NCBI GenBank assembly: GCA_028291545.1
Contig: JAQGHR010000040.1
Span: forward strand, 1 to 64,000
DNA length: 64,000 nucleotides
Origin: Planctomycetota bacterium
GTDB lineage: Bacteria > Planctomycetota > Planctomycetia > Isosphaerales > Isosphaeraceae
Direction of reading: 5' to 3'
A program made the position numbers and the translations under genes. Every line of letters starts with the position of its first letter. Position 1 is the first letter of the stretch. Shown here piece after piece: positions 17,512 to 25,826 of this stretch. The notes beneath the pieces are model-generated. The model had not been told where the DNA came from. It worked only from the letters and a program-made list of their open reading frames with translations, and searched no databases.

Positions 17512-18777
17512 TCAATCTCCGGGTTCGGCCCGTTTTGCCACGGCCAGGAGGAACGTCGGGTTCACGGCCTGGAATCGCACGCGCTCCATCTGGTCGATGC
17601 CACGAGACACCGCGATGTTCCAGATCAGGACCTCGCCCGCCAGTTCCTTGAGCGTCTTGTGCGCGGCCGCGAGGCTGTCGATGGCCGCGACATTCAGGGC
17701 CAGGCGACCGCCGGGAACCAGACGATCGTAGGCGGCCTTCAGGACGGGCTCGACCTGCCGGCCGGTGCCACCGATGAAGATCGCGTCGGGATCGGGGAGC
17801 CCGGAGAGGGCCTCGGGCGCGCGGCCGGGGATGGGCCGGACGTTCGGGACGCCGAAGGACTCGGCGTTCGCGGCAATCAACGCGAGGTCGCCGGGATCGG
17901 GCTCGATCGCGAAGACCGTGCCCAGGCTGGCGAGCTGCGCCGCCTCGATCGAGACCGAGCCAGAGCCAGCACCGATGTCCCAGACGATGCTCGTCGGCCG
18001 GATGTCGAGCTGCGCCAGGGCGATCGATCGGACCTCGGCCTGGGTAATCAGCTCGCGCTTGGGCTGGCTCTGAGCGAAAACGTCGTCCGGGTTGCCGAAC
18101 AGGCGGTAGCGACCCAGCTTGGCGGCGCGGTCCGGCCTGTTCGGCTTGCGGACGAGGATCAGGACATGGAGCGGGTCGAAATCCATCTCCACGAGATCGG
18201 GCAACTCGGCCTGTGTGACCCGTTCATCGGGTTGACCGAGGTTCTCGCAGACGTAGGCCCGAAAGTAGTCAATGCCGTGATCGAGCAGCGATTGAGCCAG
18301 ACGCGCGGGCGGGTAGGCATCACTCGAAAACAGCCCGACCTTTTCGGCCGTGCGGATGCGGTCGATGACCGACTCGATGGGCCGCCCGGCCAGGCTCGTC
18401 AGGTACGCGTCCTCCCAGCTCTCTTTCACGCGGGCGAAGGCAAGTTGCATGCTCGATACGTGGGGAACAACCTCGAATTGGTCCTTCCCCAGTCGGTCGC
18501 ACAGGTACCGCGCCACGCCGTAGAACAGGGGGTCGCCGTAATTGACCAGGACCGGGGCGCGGGCCGAGAGCGCCTCGCGAACCTGCCTCAGCGCCGCGGT
18601 CATCTCGGGGTCGAGCGTGACCTTTCGGCCGGGCAAATCCGCGAGCAGCCGCAGCGTCGCCTCGGCTCCGAGAACAACATCGGCACCCAGCACGGTCTTC
18701 TTCGCCGATTCGGTCAGGCCCGAGAGGCCATCGTCGCCGATGCCCACGATGACGATCTTCGCATGTGGCTCACCCAA
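17512..18777 (-). CDS. cobL: Precorrin-6Y/cobalt-precorrin C5,15-methyltransferase (CbiE-CbiT fusion)
   Basis: This bifunctional enzyme of corrin-ring synthesis has an N-terminal CbiE-type tetrapyrrole methylase domain (about 1-205; IVIVGIGDDGLSGL, VNYGDPLFYG). The C-terminal CbiT domain (about 215-421) has the SAM-binding loop DIGAGSGSVSIEAA. It methylates C5 and C15 and decarboxylates the C12 side chain of the precorrin. I set the start at TTG 18777, because GGAGGT lies 6 nt before it; the open frame reaches another TTG at 18801 with no such site. It has 421 residues, as expected for CobL. No other cobalamin gene is in the window. It converges on the plus-strand protease gene with only 24 nt between. 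Confidence 0.9.
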   Translation of the reverse strand: MGEPHAKIVIVGIGDDGLSGLTESAKKTVLGADVVLGAEATLRLLADLPGRKVTLDPEMTAALRQVREALSARAPVLVNYGDPLFYGVARYLCDRLGKDQFEVVPHVSSMQLAFARVKESWEDAYLTSLAGRPIESVIDRIRTAEKVGLFSSDAYPPARLAQSLLDHGIDYFRAYVCENLGQPDERVTQAELPDLVEMDFDPLHVLILVRKPNRPDRAAKLGRYRLFGNPDDVFAQSQPKRELITQAEVRSIALAQLDIRPTSIVWDIGAGSGSVSIEAAQLASLGTVFAIEPDPGDLALIAANAESFGVPNVRPIPGRAPEALSGLPDPDAIFIGGTGRQVEPVLKAAYDRLVPGGRLALNVAAIDSLAAAHKTLKELAGEVLIWNIAVSRGIDQMERVRFQAVNPTFLLAVAKRAEPGD

Positions 18778-18905
18778 GGCCGGACCTCCGCATCCTGGCA
18801 ATGTGGATCATGCGGCCAGTATACGGCGTGGTCGCGACGTTGGGGAGTCCCGCCGGATCTTGGGCAGAACTCCTCCCCATCCGCGCGATGGCGGCGACCG
18901 TCCTT

Positions 18906-19931
18906 TCAGTCGCCCGCCGACTTTCTTCCGGCGACCTTGCGAACAGCGGACGCGATCCTGGGAAACCGACCGGAGATGCGCTGGAGCCGTCGGGCGGTCC
19001 CGACGGACCGGGCGCCGAGCCCCTCGAACGGGTGAAGCCGGGTCTTGAGGGCCGCGATCTCCGCGCGTGCGTCCTCCAGCTCGGCCTTGAGCCGCACATA
19101 GCCGGTCGTGCTCACCGGACCTTCCGCCGAGGGACATGCACCTTGCCCCACATGGGCGACCGCCGAGACGACCGGACAATTCCCTCCACCGGGACCGGTG
19201 ATGCGATACTGGCCGCGAGGCTCGACCGCGCCGAAGCCGGCGTAGACGAGCATGTCGTAGAGGGCTTTCTCGGTGAAATACCAGTACATGCACTGTCGGC
19301 CCGGCTCTCCTCCGTCGCCGTCGAGGCTGCCGAACTTCATCAGGGGTTGATCCGGGAACGCCTCATCCACCGGGTTGTAGGCCGGGTCCGTCGAGCACGC
19401 CTCGATCACCGCCATCGCTCGCGTGACCGATCGGATCGCGATCAGTGCCTCGAGGGGATTGAACAGGTGGACGAGCAGCGACCCGCAGTAAACCAGGTCA
19501 AACGTGCCGATCGTCTCGGGCGAGAGGTCGTAGACGCTGCCGGTTCGGTATTCGACGCGGCTCTGTCGCATGGCATGCGCCGTCCAGAATCTCTCGGCGC
19601 AGTAATTCTCGGACGTCGCCCACCAATCGGGGAGCGTGGCACGATAGCGCGGCAGGACGTTGCTCTCGCCCATCCGGGCGATATCGAAGGCGACGACCCG
19701 ATCGGCCCCACGACGCTCCATCTCGAAGGCCCAGAACCCGTCGGCCGTCCCCACGTCCAGCACGGTCTTACCGACCAGAGATTCCGGCAGGCCCGATCGG
19801 GAGGCGATCGGCCGGAGGTCATAGACCGCGTCCGACGTCGTGATCCCCGGCGCCAGCTCGATGGTGTGATACCAGCCGCGTAGACGCGGGTCGTCGGCGC
19901 TCGTCGGCAGCGGATTCATCGGTCCGGCCAT
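18906..19931 (-). CDS. SAM-dependent methyltransferase, CmoB/DUF1698-like
   Basis: I chose the ATG at 19931 because GGAGGTGATC stands directly upstream, although the open frame reaches 20018. The 341-residue protein has a Rossmann methyltransferase core: TVLDVGTADGFWAFEMERRGADRVVAFDI (motif I) and DLVYCGSLLVHLFNPLEAL (motif IV). The preceding GWYHTIELAPGI segment is the start seen in CmoB/DUF1698-like proteins, which act on tRNA or on small molecules and glycans. The C-terminus has a coiled helix (YVRLKAELEDARAEIAALKTRL), a feature seen in surface-glycan methyltransferases. The substrate is unknown. Confidence 0.8.
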   Translation of the reverse strand: MAGPMNPLPTSADDPRLRGWYHTIELAPGITTSDAVYDLRPIASRSGLPESLVGKTVLDVGTADGFWAFEMERRGADRVVAFDIARMGESNVLPRYRATLPDWWATSENYCAERFWTAHAMRQSRVEYRTGSVYDLSPETIGTFDLVYCGSLLVHLFNPLEALIAIRSVTRAMAVIEACSTDPAYNPVDEAFPDQPLMKFGSLDGDGGEPGRQCMYWYFTEKALYDMLVYAGFGAVEPRGQYRITGPGGGNCPVVSAVAHVGQGACPSAEGPVSTTGYVRLKAELEDARAEIAALKTRLHPFEGLGARSVGTARRLQRISGRFPRIASAVRKVAGRKSAGD

Positions 19932-20051
19932 GGGGATCACCTCCGTGTGATCGATGGATCGCAGCGTCTCTTTAGGGGTCGAGTCGCGCAACGTATGCGA
20001 GAGCCCGATTCCTCGCAAGAGAAGATTCGAGGGACGCCGACCTATCGGCCG

Positions 20052-20861
20052 TCAACTGCTGGCGCTTCGGTAGGACCGTAACGCCTTCTGAAAAAACTTC
20101 CGGCTCACCCAGAACAGGACGATCGTTGCCAGCAGCGTGAATCCGACCATCCGCCAATCGAGAATCCTGACCATCGCCTGCGATGGCACGTTGACGACCA
20201 GCAGGATCGGCAGGATGTACGTGAAAAATCGCCCGATCGGATCTGCCCAGGTGTGGGAGAAAATTTCCTTGGGATAGCGAGCCAGGCTGGAGAAGAGCCA
20301 CCACATCTCCATCAAACCCTGGTTGCGAACCATCCAGACCGAGACGCTGGTCAGCATCAGCATGAAGCAATACGCGATCATCACCCCGCAGGCGAATGAC
20401 ACGAAGAAGGCCACGATCCGCGCCGGCTCGAACGCCCAGTGCATCTGCCAGAGCGAGAGCACCATCACCGCCGCGCCCATCACGACGTTCGGAGCCGTGG
20501 ACCAGTCCACCCGGCGGCAGGTGATCAGGAATTGCTCGTCGATCGGCTTCAGGAGCAGGAAATCCAGGTCGCCAGTCCGTACCAATTCGGCGAAGCCGTC
20601 GCAGTTTTCCAGGAACAGCGTCTCGATCAACCCATTCAGCGCGAAGAAGCAGCCCACGAAGAAGAGGTACTGCGGCTCGGACCATTCGGCGATCGACGAG
20701 GTTCGCGCGAAGATCGTGCGGTAGAACGCGAGCAGGATTCCGAGCCACAAGACCTCGACGGAAACCTTCGCAAGAAAGTTACCCCGGAAGGACAATTCCC
20801 TCGCGAGCGCATAGCGGCCCAGCGAGCCGATGAGACGAAAATAGCGGGTCGCGGACGACAT
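20052..20861 (-). CDS. ABC-2 type transporter permease (DUF990-like)
   Basis: The 269-residue polytopic protein has about six hydrophobic segments (for example SVEVLWLGILLAFYRTIF, IVAFFVSFACGVMIAYCFMLMLTS and MVGFTLLATIVLFWVSRKFF) and the overall pattern of ABC-2 permeases of the DUF990 group. It is the last gene of a three-gene operon with a second permease (7-nt gap) and an ATPase. It presumably forms a heterodimeric membrane pore with the second permease; the exported substrate is unknown. Confidence 0.88.
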   Translation of the reverse strand: MSSATRYFRLIGSLGRYALARELSFRGNFLAKVSVEVLWLGILLAFYRTIFARTSSIAEWSEPQYLFFVGCFFALNGLIETLFLENCDGFAELVRTGDLDFLLLKPIDEQFLITCRRVDWSTAPNVVMGAAVMVLSLWQMHWAFEPARIVAFFVSFACGVMIAYCFMLMLTSVSVWMVRNQGLMEMWWLFSSLARYPKEIFSHTWADPIGRFFTYILPILLVVNVPSQAMVRILDWRMVGFTLLATIVLFWVSRKFFQKALRSYRSASS

Positions 20862-20868
20862 CGGGCGA

Positions 20869-21801
20869 TCATCCTCCGTAGGCGCTGTAGCGACGAAGGC
20901 CCCGGCGGTAAAGCCAGCGCGCCAGGCAGATGAAGACCCCCGCCCAGCACAATTGCAGCAAGAGCCCGTACGCCAGTGCCGCGCCCCGGACCTTTCCCAG
21001 GAAGATCACGGCCGGGAAATACGCCATGTACTGGAAAGGAAGAGACTTCAAGATTGTGGACCACGGTCGGGGGAGCAGATCCAGCGGGAACATGTGGCCC
21101 GAGATGAAGAAGTTCAGGGTCATGACGATGTACAGGATCGACGTCACTTCCAGGAACCAGAAACCCACCATGCCCACGCTCGCCTCGAAGAAGAACCCGA
21201 CGGCGAAGGCGAGGACCAGCGACGTGGCGAATGCCAGCCACACCGTGGGTTCCGTCGGAACATGGCCGCGGAAAAAGCCGCGGCATATGAAGAACAGCAC
21301 CGCATAGGGCAGGGCCGACGAGATGATGTAACTGACCTTGTGGGCGACCCGGTACGAAAGCAGGTAGCCGATCAGGTCCAGCGGCTGGAGCAGGTATTTC
21401 TTGATCGTCCCCTCGCGGATGTCCCGCGCGATCCCCCCGGCCAGCCCCGGCATGCTGGAGAACATGCGGCTGATGTTCACCATGAGCAGATAGGCGATCA
21501 TCTCATCGAACTGAAAGCCCGACAGGCGTTTGTGCCCCGGCGTTGACGTCTCATCCGGCGTGGCGGTCGCGTAGATCGCCTGCCATAGCAGGATCGTCGT
21601 CAGCATCGGCAGGAACCGGAGGAGCGTGCTGAACAGGAAGTCGGCGCGATACGTCAGCCGCTCCACCAGCGACGCGCGGAAGATCTTCGTGTACTTCCGC
21701 AAGGTCGCCGCGAACCCCGCCGGGTTAGATTCCACCGGCATGGAAAACGCCGGGACTTCCATCTCCGAGGGGGCGGCGGTTGCCAGCTCAGGCGGCGTCA
21801 T
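20869..21801 (-). CDS. ABC-2 type transporter permease (DUF990-like)
   Basis: The 310-residue permease has an N-terminal cytoplasmic stretch of about 50 residues and about six membrane helices (DFLFSTLLRFLPMLTTILLWQAIY, LAFATSLVLAFAVGFFFEASVGM and others). The segment MFPLDLLPRPWSTILKSLPFQYMAYFPAVIFLGK near the end is characteristic of DUF990 permeases. The start codon overlaps the 3' end of the ATPase gene by 14 nt, which indicates coupled expression. It pairs with the permease encoded directly downstream. Confidence 0.9.
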   Translation of the reverse strand: MTPPELATAAPSEMEVPAFSMPVESNPAGFAATLRKYTKIFRASLVERLTYRADFLFSTLLRFLPMLTTILLWQAIYATATPDETSTPGHKRLSGFQFDEMIAYLLMVNISRMFSSMPGLAGGIARDIREGTIKKYLLQPLDLIGYLLSYRVAHKVSYIISSALPYAVLFFICRGFFRGHVPTEPTVWLAFATSLVLAFAVGFFFEASVGMVGFWFLEVTSILYIVMTLNFFISGHMFPLDLLPRPWSTILKSLPFQYMAYFPAVIFLGKVRGAALAYGLLLQLCWAGVFICLARWLYRRGLRRYSAYGG

Positions 21802-22780
21802 GGGCGTCCTTTCCTTCCTGGAAGACGCGGGCGATGACCTGCTCCAGCGGCGGGTCCTGCACGCTCAGATCCGCCACGGCGTGCCGGTCCAGGATCGCGC
21901 CCAGGATCTCCGCGATCTTGACGCGCTCGACCTTGAGGTCGGCCGTGAACTCATCCGTGCGAGTGACCTCGCCGAACCGGGCGAGATCGTCGGGCGTCCC
22001 CTCGGCGAACTCCAGCTTCACGATCTTCTCATCGCCGAATCGCTCAGTCAGCCCGCTCAGCTCCCCATCGTACAGGAGCTTTCCGTGCGTGATCACCAGC
22101 ACCCTGCTGCAGAGCGCCTCCACGTCCCGCATGTAGTGGCTCGTCAGGAGGATCGTGACTCCCCGCCGGGCGTGATATTCCTTCAGGCATTTCTGGATCG
22201 CGACCTGAGCCACCACATCCAGCCCGATCGTCGGCTCGTCCAGTAGCAGCAGGCGAGGCTGATGCAGCAATGCGGCGATCAACTCCATCTTCATCCGCTC
22301 GCCCAGCGACAGCTCTCGCACCGCCTGCTTCGTGAGCTTCTGCACGCCGAGCAGTTCCGTCAGCTCGTTCAGCGTCGCGTTGAACTGGGCCGCGGGAAGG
22401 GAGTAGATCTCCCGATGGAGTTCAAAACTATCCGAGGCCGGCAGGTCCCACCAGAGCTGATTCTTCTGCCCCATGACCAGAGCGAACTGGCGGCGAAACG
22501 CATCCTGCCGGTCCCAGGGCGTGAAATCCAGCACCCGCGCCGATCCGCTCGTCGGATAGATCAGCCCCGAGAGCATCTTCAGCGTCGTCGTCTTCCCCGC
22601 CCCGTTCGGCCCGAGGAACGCGACCATCTCGCCCGGCTCGATGGTGAAACTCACCTCATCGACCGCGCGAACCGTCTTGTATTCCCGTCGATACAGGCCC
22701 TTCAGCGCACCGAGCAGGCCGTCCTTTTTCTGGAAGACGCGGTAGGTCTTCGTCAATCCCTTGGCTTCGATAATCGGCAT
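21788..22780 (-). CDS. ABC transporter ATP-binding protein
   Basis: The 330-residue ATPase has Walker A GPNGAGKTTT, Q-loop VMGQKNQLWWDLP, signature ELSLGERMKME, Walker B LLLLDEPTIGLD, and a His switch in LLTSHYMRD. The C-terminal extension (about 240-330) is of the DrrA/NodI type seen with ABC-2 permeases. The start was set at ATG 22780 (MPIIEAKGLTKTY); the upstream in-frame extension to 22864 lacks conservation. It energises the two permeases that follow. DUF990 systems are annotated as general exporters, but no substrate can be inferred here. Confidence 0.92.
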   Translation of the reverse strand: MPIIEAKGLTKTYRVFQKKDGLLGALKGLYRREYKTVRAVDEVSFTIEPGEMVAFLGPNGAGKTTTLKMLSGLIYPTSGSARVLDFTPWDRQDAFRRQFALVMGQKNQLWWDLPASDSFELHREIYSLPAAQFNATLNELTELLGVQKLTKQAVRELSLGERMKMELIAALLHQPRLLLLDEPTIGLDVVAQVAIQKCLKEYHARRGVTILLTSHYMRDVEALCSRVLVITHGKLLYDGELSGLTERFGDEKIVKLEFAEGTPDDLARFGEVTRTDEFTADLKVERVKIAEILGAILDRHAVADLSVQDPPLEQVIARVFQEGKDAHDAA

Positions 22781-22837
22781 GCATGGGTGTCCGCAAGACC
22801 ACAATCGGTTCCCGCACCGGAAACGACGAGACTCAAC

Positions 22838-22864
22838 ATTGTAGCCTGGAGGTGCGAAAATCAA
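22838..22864 (-). promoter_or_regulatory. Possible sigma-70 promoter of the ABC exporter operon
   Basis: On the minus strand TACAAT (22843-22838) resembles a -10 box, and TTGATT (22864-22859) a -35 box. The spacing of 15 nt is short of the usual 16-18, so support is weak. It lies about 60 nt upstream of the ATPase start codon. Confidence 0.28.
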
Positions 22865-22940
22865 TCCGGCATCAGCCGACTACGCGGTCGGCGGTGATTC
22901 GGATACGATGAAATGGCCGCCGAAGCCGGGGAGGATTTTC

Positions 22941-23276
22941 ATGAGCACCGTCCGCAAGTCACACGCCTCGCCGGATCTTTCGCCCGCGGAAGAGGCGAGA
23001 CTCGCCGCGGAACGCGAGGCGCTGGTCGCCGAATGTTTGAAGGATCTCGGGCCGATCCCGCCCTCGTGCAGGGATGAATCGGGCCGGATGTACTCGCTCG
23101 ATGACCCGGGTTACCAGGCCCGCCGCGCCGAGTACAAACGGTTGCTGGAGGAGAAGCACGCCCGGATGGGGCCGGTGCCGGAAGATCCGCCGGGGTGGTT
23201 CGAGCAGTTCATGCAAGACATCGACGACGAGAGGCGTAGCGCCGGCATGAGAACGCTATTTGAAGGACAATATTGA
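22941..23276 (+). CDS. Small charged protein, probable partner of the PIN protein
   Basis: The 111-residue protein starts at ATG 22941, behind a GGGGAGG ribosome-binding site; an upstream in-frame ATG at 22908 is less likely. The N-terminal half is an acidic/basic helix (SPAEEARLAAEREALVAECLKDLG). A Pro-rich part follows, then a helix ending DIDDERRSAGMRTLF. It ends 3 nt before the PIN-domain gene. By position it would be the antitoxin of a type II module, but no recognised DNA-binding fold is visible. Confidence 0.7.
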   Translation: MSTVRKSHASPDLSPAEEARLAAEREALVAECLKDLGPIPPSCRDESGRMYSLDDPGYQARRAEYKRLLEEKHARMGPVPEDPPGWFEQFMQDIDDERRSAGMRTLFEGQY

Positions 23277-23279
23277 ACG

Positions 23280-23732
23280 ATGGATCGCTATGTCGTCCTG
23301 GATAGTAGCCCCCTGGGCGCGGCGGTCGGCCCTGGGAATCGCCCGATCACGATCCGATGCCGGGAATGGCTCGATCGATTGAAACGCTCGGGTACCCGCG
23401 TCATCGTCCCGGCGATCACCGATTACGAAGTCCGGCGCGACCTGATACGGCGTGGGGTTACAGTCGCTATCACGAGATTGAACGCCCTCGGCGCTGAATT
23501 CGAGTACGACCCTCTGAACAGGGAGATCCTGCATCTCGCCGCCTCCTGCTGGGCCCAATGTCGGCGGAAGGGGCTTCCCACGGCCGATCCTCACGCCCTC
23601 GACGCCGATGTGATCCTCGCGGCGCAAGCGATGCTCATGGGCAATCCGGGCGATTCCGTCATCGTCGCGACCTCGAACGTCCGCCACCTGGCCCGGTTCG
23701 TTGATGCGAGGGACTGGGCGACGATAGTCTGA
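23280..23732 (+). CDS. PIN-domain ribonuclease-like protein, VapC-type
   Basis: The 150-residue protein has the PIN-domain layout: an N-terminal strand with Asp (YVVLDSSP, D8), a conserved Glu after the second helix (ITDYEVRRDL), Asp residues in HALDADVILAAQAM, and a terminal strand VIVATSNVRHLARF. PIN proteins of VapC type are Mg-dependent endoribonucleases, usually paired with a small antitoxin encoded just upstream. The small charged gene ending 3 nt before it fits that arrangement. The frame is intact. Whether it is active, or is a non-toxin PIN protein, cannot be told from the sequence. Confidence 0.85.
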   Translation: MDRYVVLDSSPLGAAVGPGNRPITIRCREWLDRLKRSGTRVIVPAITDYEVRRDLIRRGVTVAITRLNALGAEFEYDPLNREILHLAASCWAQCRRKGLPTADPHALDADVILAAQAMLMGNPGDSVIVATSNVRHLARFVDARDWATIV

Positions 23733-23761
23733 GGGGCATCTGTAGCGAGAAAGCTGCTTGA

Positions 23762-24130
23762 ATGAATGAAATTGCTCAGTTCATTGGCTGGTTCTTCCTT
23801 GGATCAGCCATCCTCTCCGCGTCCGTATGCTCTGTGGTTGGAGTCGTGAAACGATTCAGGAAATCCAGGCCTCCCCAAATCGTGGGGGCGGAATTGCCTG
23901 TGATGAACGCTAGCATCGACCTCAGTAAGCGGTACGACATCGTGTATGGAGCGGGCCCGAATCAGGAGAAACTGACCGGCGTCCGCATTCTGGGCTACCT
24001 CTCCAGCGACCGGGACCAGACGACCGGCGAATACATGGACAGTCGGTGGCTCGTCGTCCAGTTATCAGACGATCGCAAGGCCTATCTGCGACCGCGCTCG
24101 GTGCTCTGGCTGCTGGAGTCGGCTGCCTGA
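23762..24130 (+). CDS. Small membrane protein of unknown function
   Basis: The 122-residue protein has one N-terminal membrane helix (about residues 6-27, FIGWFFLGSAILSASVCSVVGVV), then a basic stretch and a soluble, beta-rich C-terminal domain. No known motif was recognised. It follows the PIN gene by 29 nt and converges on the radical SAM gene with only 5 nt between the stop codons. Confidence 0.65.
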   Translation: MNEIAQFIGWFFLGSAILSASVCSVVGVVKRFRKSRPPQIVGAELPVMNASIDLSKRYDIVYGAGPNQEKLTGVRILGYLSSDRDQTTGEYMDSRWLVVQLSDDRKAYLRPRSVLWLLESAA

Positions 24131-24135
24131 GCGCC

Positions 24136-25698
24136 TCAATACGAGTTATAAACCGGCGACATCCCGCTCGCCATCTGCTTGGCCATCGTGTGCGCGTGGT
24201 AATGCTGCGACATATGAATAACGTACAGCAGCACCGTCCCCGGGTTCCGGCGGCGCTTGAGGAACTTCCACAACTGCTTGCGATACTGCTTCCGCAAGTA
24301 GGCTTCGGGCACGCTCGTCATCAATCGAAAAAACAATCCGATCGCCTGGGCGAGCCACATGCCTTCGGTCTTGACCATCTCCCAGCGGTGGGTCTTCCAC
24401 CAGCGGGACCGGCCCCGGCCGACGTTGAGGTTACCGTCGAGGTAGAGGTCGTCGAGCCGCTCGAAAAAGGCGTCGGGCGCGTACAGGTCGGTCATGACCT
24501 TGACGTAGCCCTCGCGAAGCTCTTCGCGGCCGATCTTCAGGGGGATGACGTTGGTGCCGAACTCGGAGACGTCGGCCGGGTCCAGTCGCCCCTCCTCGGC
24601 CAGGCGAGCGTGAAGCGGAGTCTTCGGGATCGCGTAGAGCATGCCCGACATCGAAAGCGCGATCCGGGAGAGCTTGAGGAATTCGATCTGGGCCTCGAAC
24701 ACCGACGAATCGTCGTTGTCGAACCCGACGATCATCCCGCACCAGACTTCCATCCCGGCGTCCTGAATCCGGCGCACTTTTTCAACCAGCGTCCCGCCCG
24801 AGCGAACATTCTGGAACTTCTTCGCCTCGCGGAGCGAATCTTCGTTCGGGCTCTCGATCCCGACGAAGACCGAGATGATGTTGGCCTCGACCATCAGGTC
24901 CATCAACTCGGCGTCGTCGGCCAGGTCGATGGACGCCTCGGTGAACAGGGTCAGGGGATAGGCGTTGGCCTGTTGCCAGGCGATCACGTCCTTGAGGAGT
25001 TCCTTGATCGCTCGCTTGTTACCTATCAGGTTGTCATCGACGATGAAAACGATGCGCATCTTCTGCGCGGCGATCGCATCAAGCTCGGCGATGACCTGTT
25101 TGGAGGTCTTGATCCGGGGTTTCCGGCCGAACGTGACGATGATGTCGCAGAACTCGCACTGGAACGGGCAGCCCCGAGAAAACTGGAGGGAACCGAAGGC
25201 ATAGTGGCGCATCTTGAGCAGGTCGAACCGGGGCGTGGGCACCTGCGTCATGTCCGATTTTTCGATCTGCTCATAACGGTACTGGTGTAACCCCTGGGCC
25301 CATTCCTTGAGGAACTGGGGCCAGGTCTGCTCCGCCTCACCGATGAAGATGACCTCGGCCAGGCCGTCGAAGTAATCTTCCTGAACCGTCACGAGAGGGC
25401 CGCCGACGATGGTGAAGACGCCTCGGCTCTTCAACTCCGCGAGGATCTCCTTCATGCGGAATCGCTGGACGCTCATGCCCGTCACGCCGACGATGTCGGC
25501 CTTCGCGCAGCGCTCCCAGTTGATGGCCTCGACGTTCTCGTCGATCAAGGTGACGGTATGGCCTTCGGGCGTGAGCGCCGCCAGCAGGGGCAGGCACGCG
25601 ACCGGCAGGTTGGCCCGCTTGCCCATGAGGGGGAGCGCGTGCTCCATGCCCCAGTAGGAGACCTCGAACCTCGGATTGATCAGGACGATGTCGGCCAT
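24136..25698 (-). CDS. B12-binding radical SAM protein (DUF4070-like)
   Basis: This 520-residue protein has an N-terminal cobalamin-binding-like domain (about 1-140: IVLINPRFEVSYWGMEHALP, GVTGMSVQRF, TIVGGPLVT). A radical SAM core with the cluster motif CPFQCEFC follows at about 179-186. A C-terminal DUF4070-like region carries basic residues near the end. The same architecture occurs in HpnP-type hopanoid methylases and BchE-like cyclases. No hopanoid or chlorophyll gene is nearby, so the substrate is open; a C-methylation or rearrangement using B12 and SAM is expected. The His of the DxHxxG motif used in base-off B12 binding is not seen, as is common in this group. Confidence 0.88.
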   Translation of the reverse strand: MADIVLINPRFEVSYWGMEHALPLMGKRANLPVACLPLLAALTPEGHTVTLIDENVEAINWERCAKADIVGVTGMSVQRFRMKEILAELKSRGVFTIVGGPLVTVQEDYFDGLAEVIFIGEAEQTWPQFLKEWAQGLHQYRYEQIEKSDMTQVPTPRFDLLKMRHYAFGSLQFSRGCPFQCEFCDIIVTFGRKPRIKTSKQVIAELDAIAAQKMRIVFIVDDNLIGNKRAIKELLKDVIAWQQANAYPLTLFTEASIDLADDAELMDLMVEANIISVFVGIESPNEDSLREAKKFQNVRSGGTLVEKVRRIQDAGMEVWCGMIVGFDNDDSSVFEAQIEFLKLSRIALSMSGMLYAIPKTPLHARLAEEGRLDPADVSEFGTNVIPLKIGREELREGYVKVMTDLYAPDAFFERLDDLYLDGNLNVGRGRSRWWKTHRWEMVKTEGMWLAQAIGLFFRLMTSVPEAYLRKQYRKQLWKFLKRRRNPGTVLLYVIHMSQHYHAHTMAKQMASGMSPVYNSY

Positions 25699-25826
25699 AT
25701 CTCGAAAGGCTCCTGGCCTGGCATCCGGGTAGATTGCGGCGACAGTGGAGGATTCGAGAATAGCATCTTTGCGGGATTTGCGAAGAGAGTTAACGCCCGG
25801 ATTCTCATTTCATGGCCCGAGCGACA

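Noticed and set aside
24046-25290. Plus-strand frame of 414 residues opposite the radical SAM gene
   Set aside because: It starts inside the small membrane protein gene and has no motif or ribosome-binding site.
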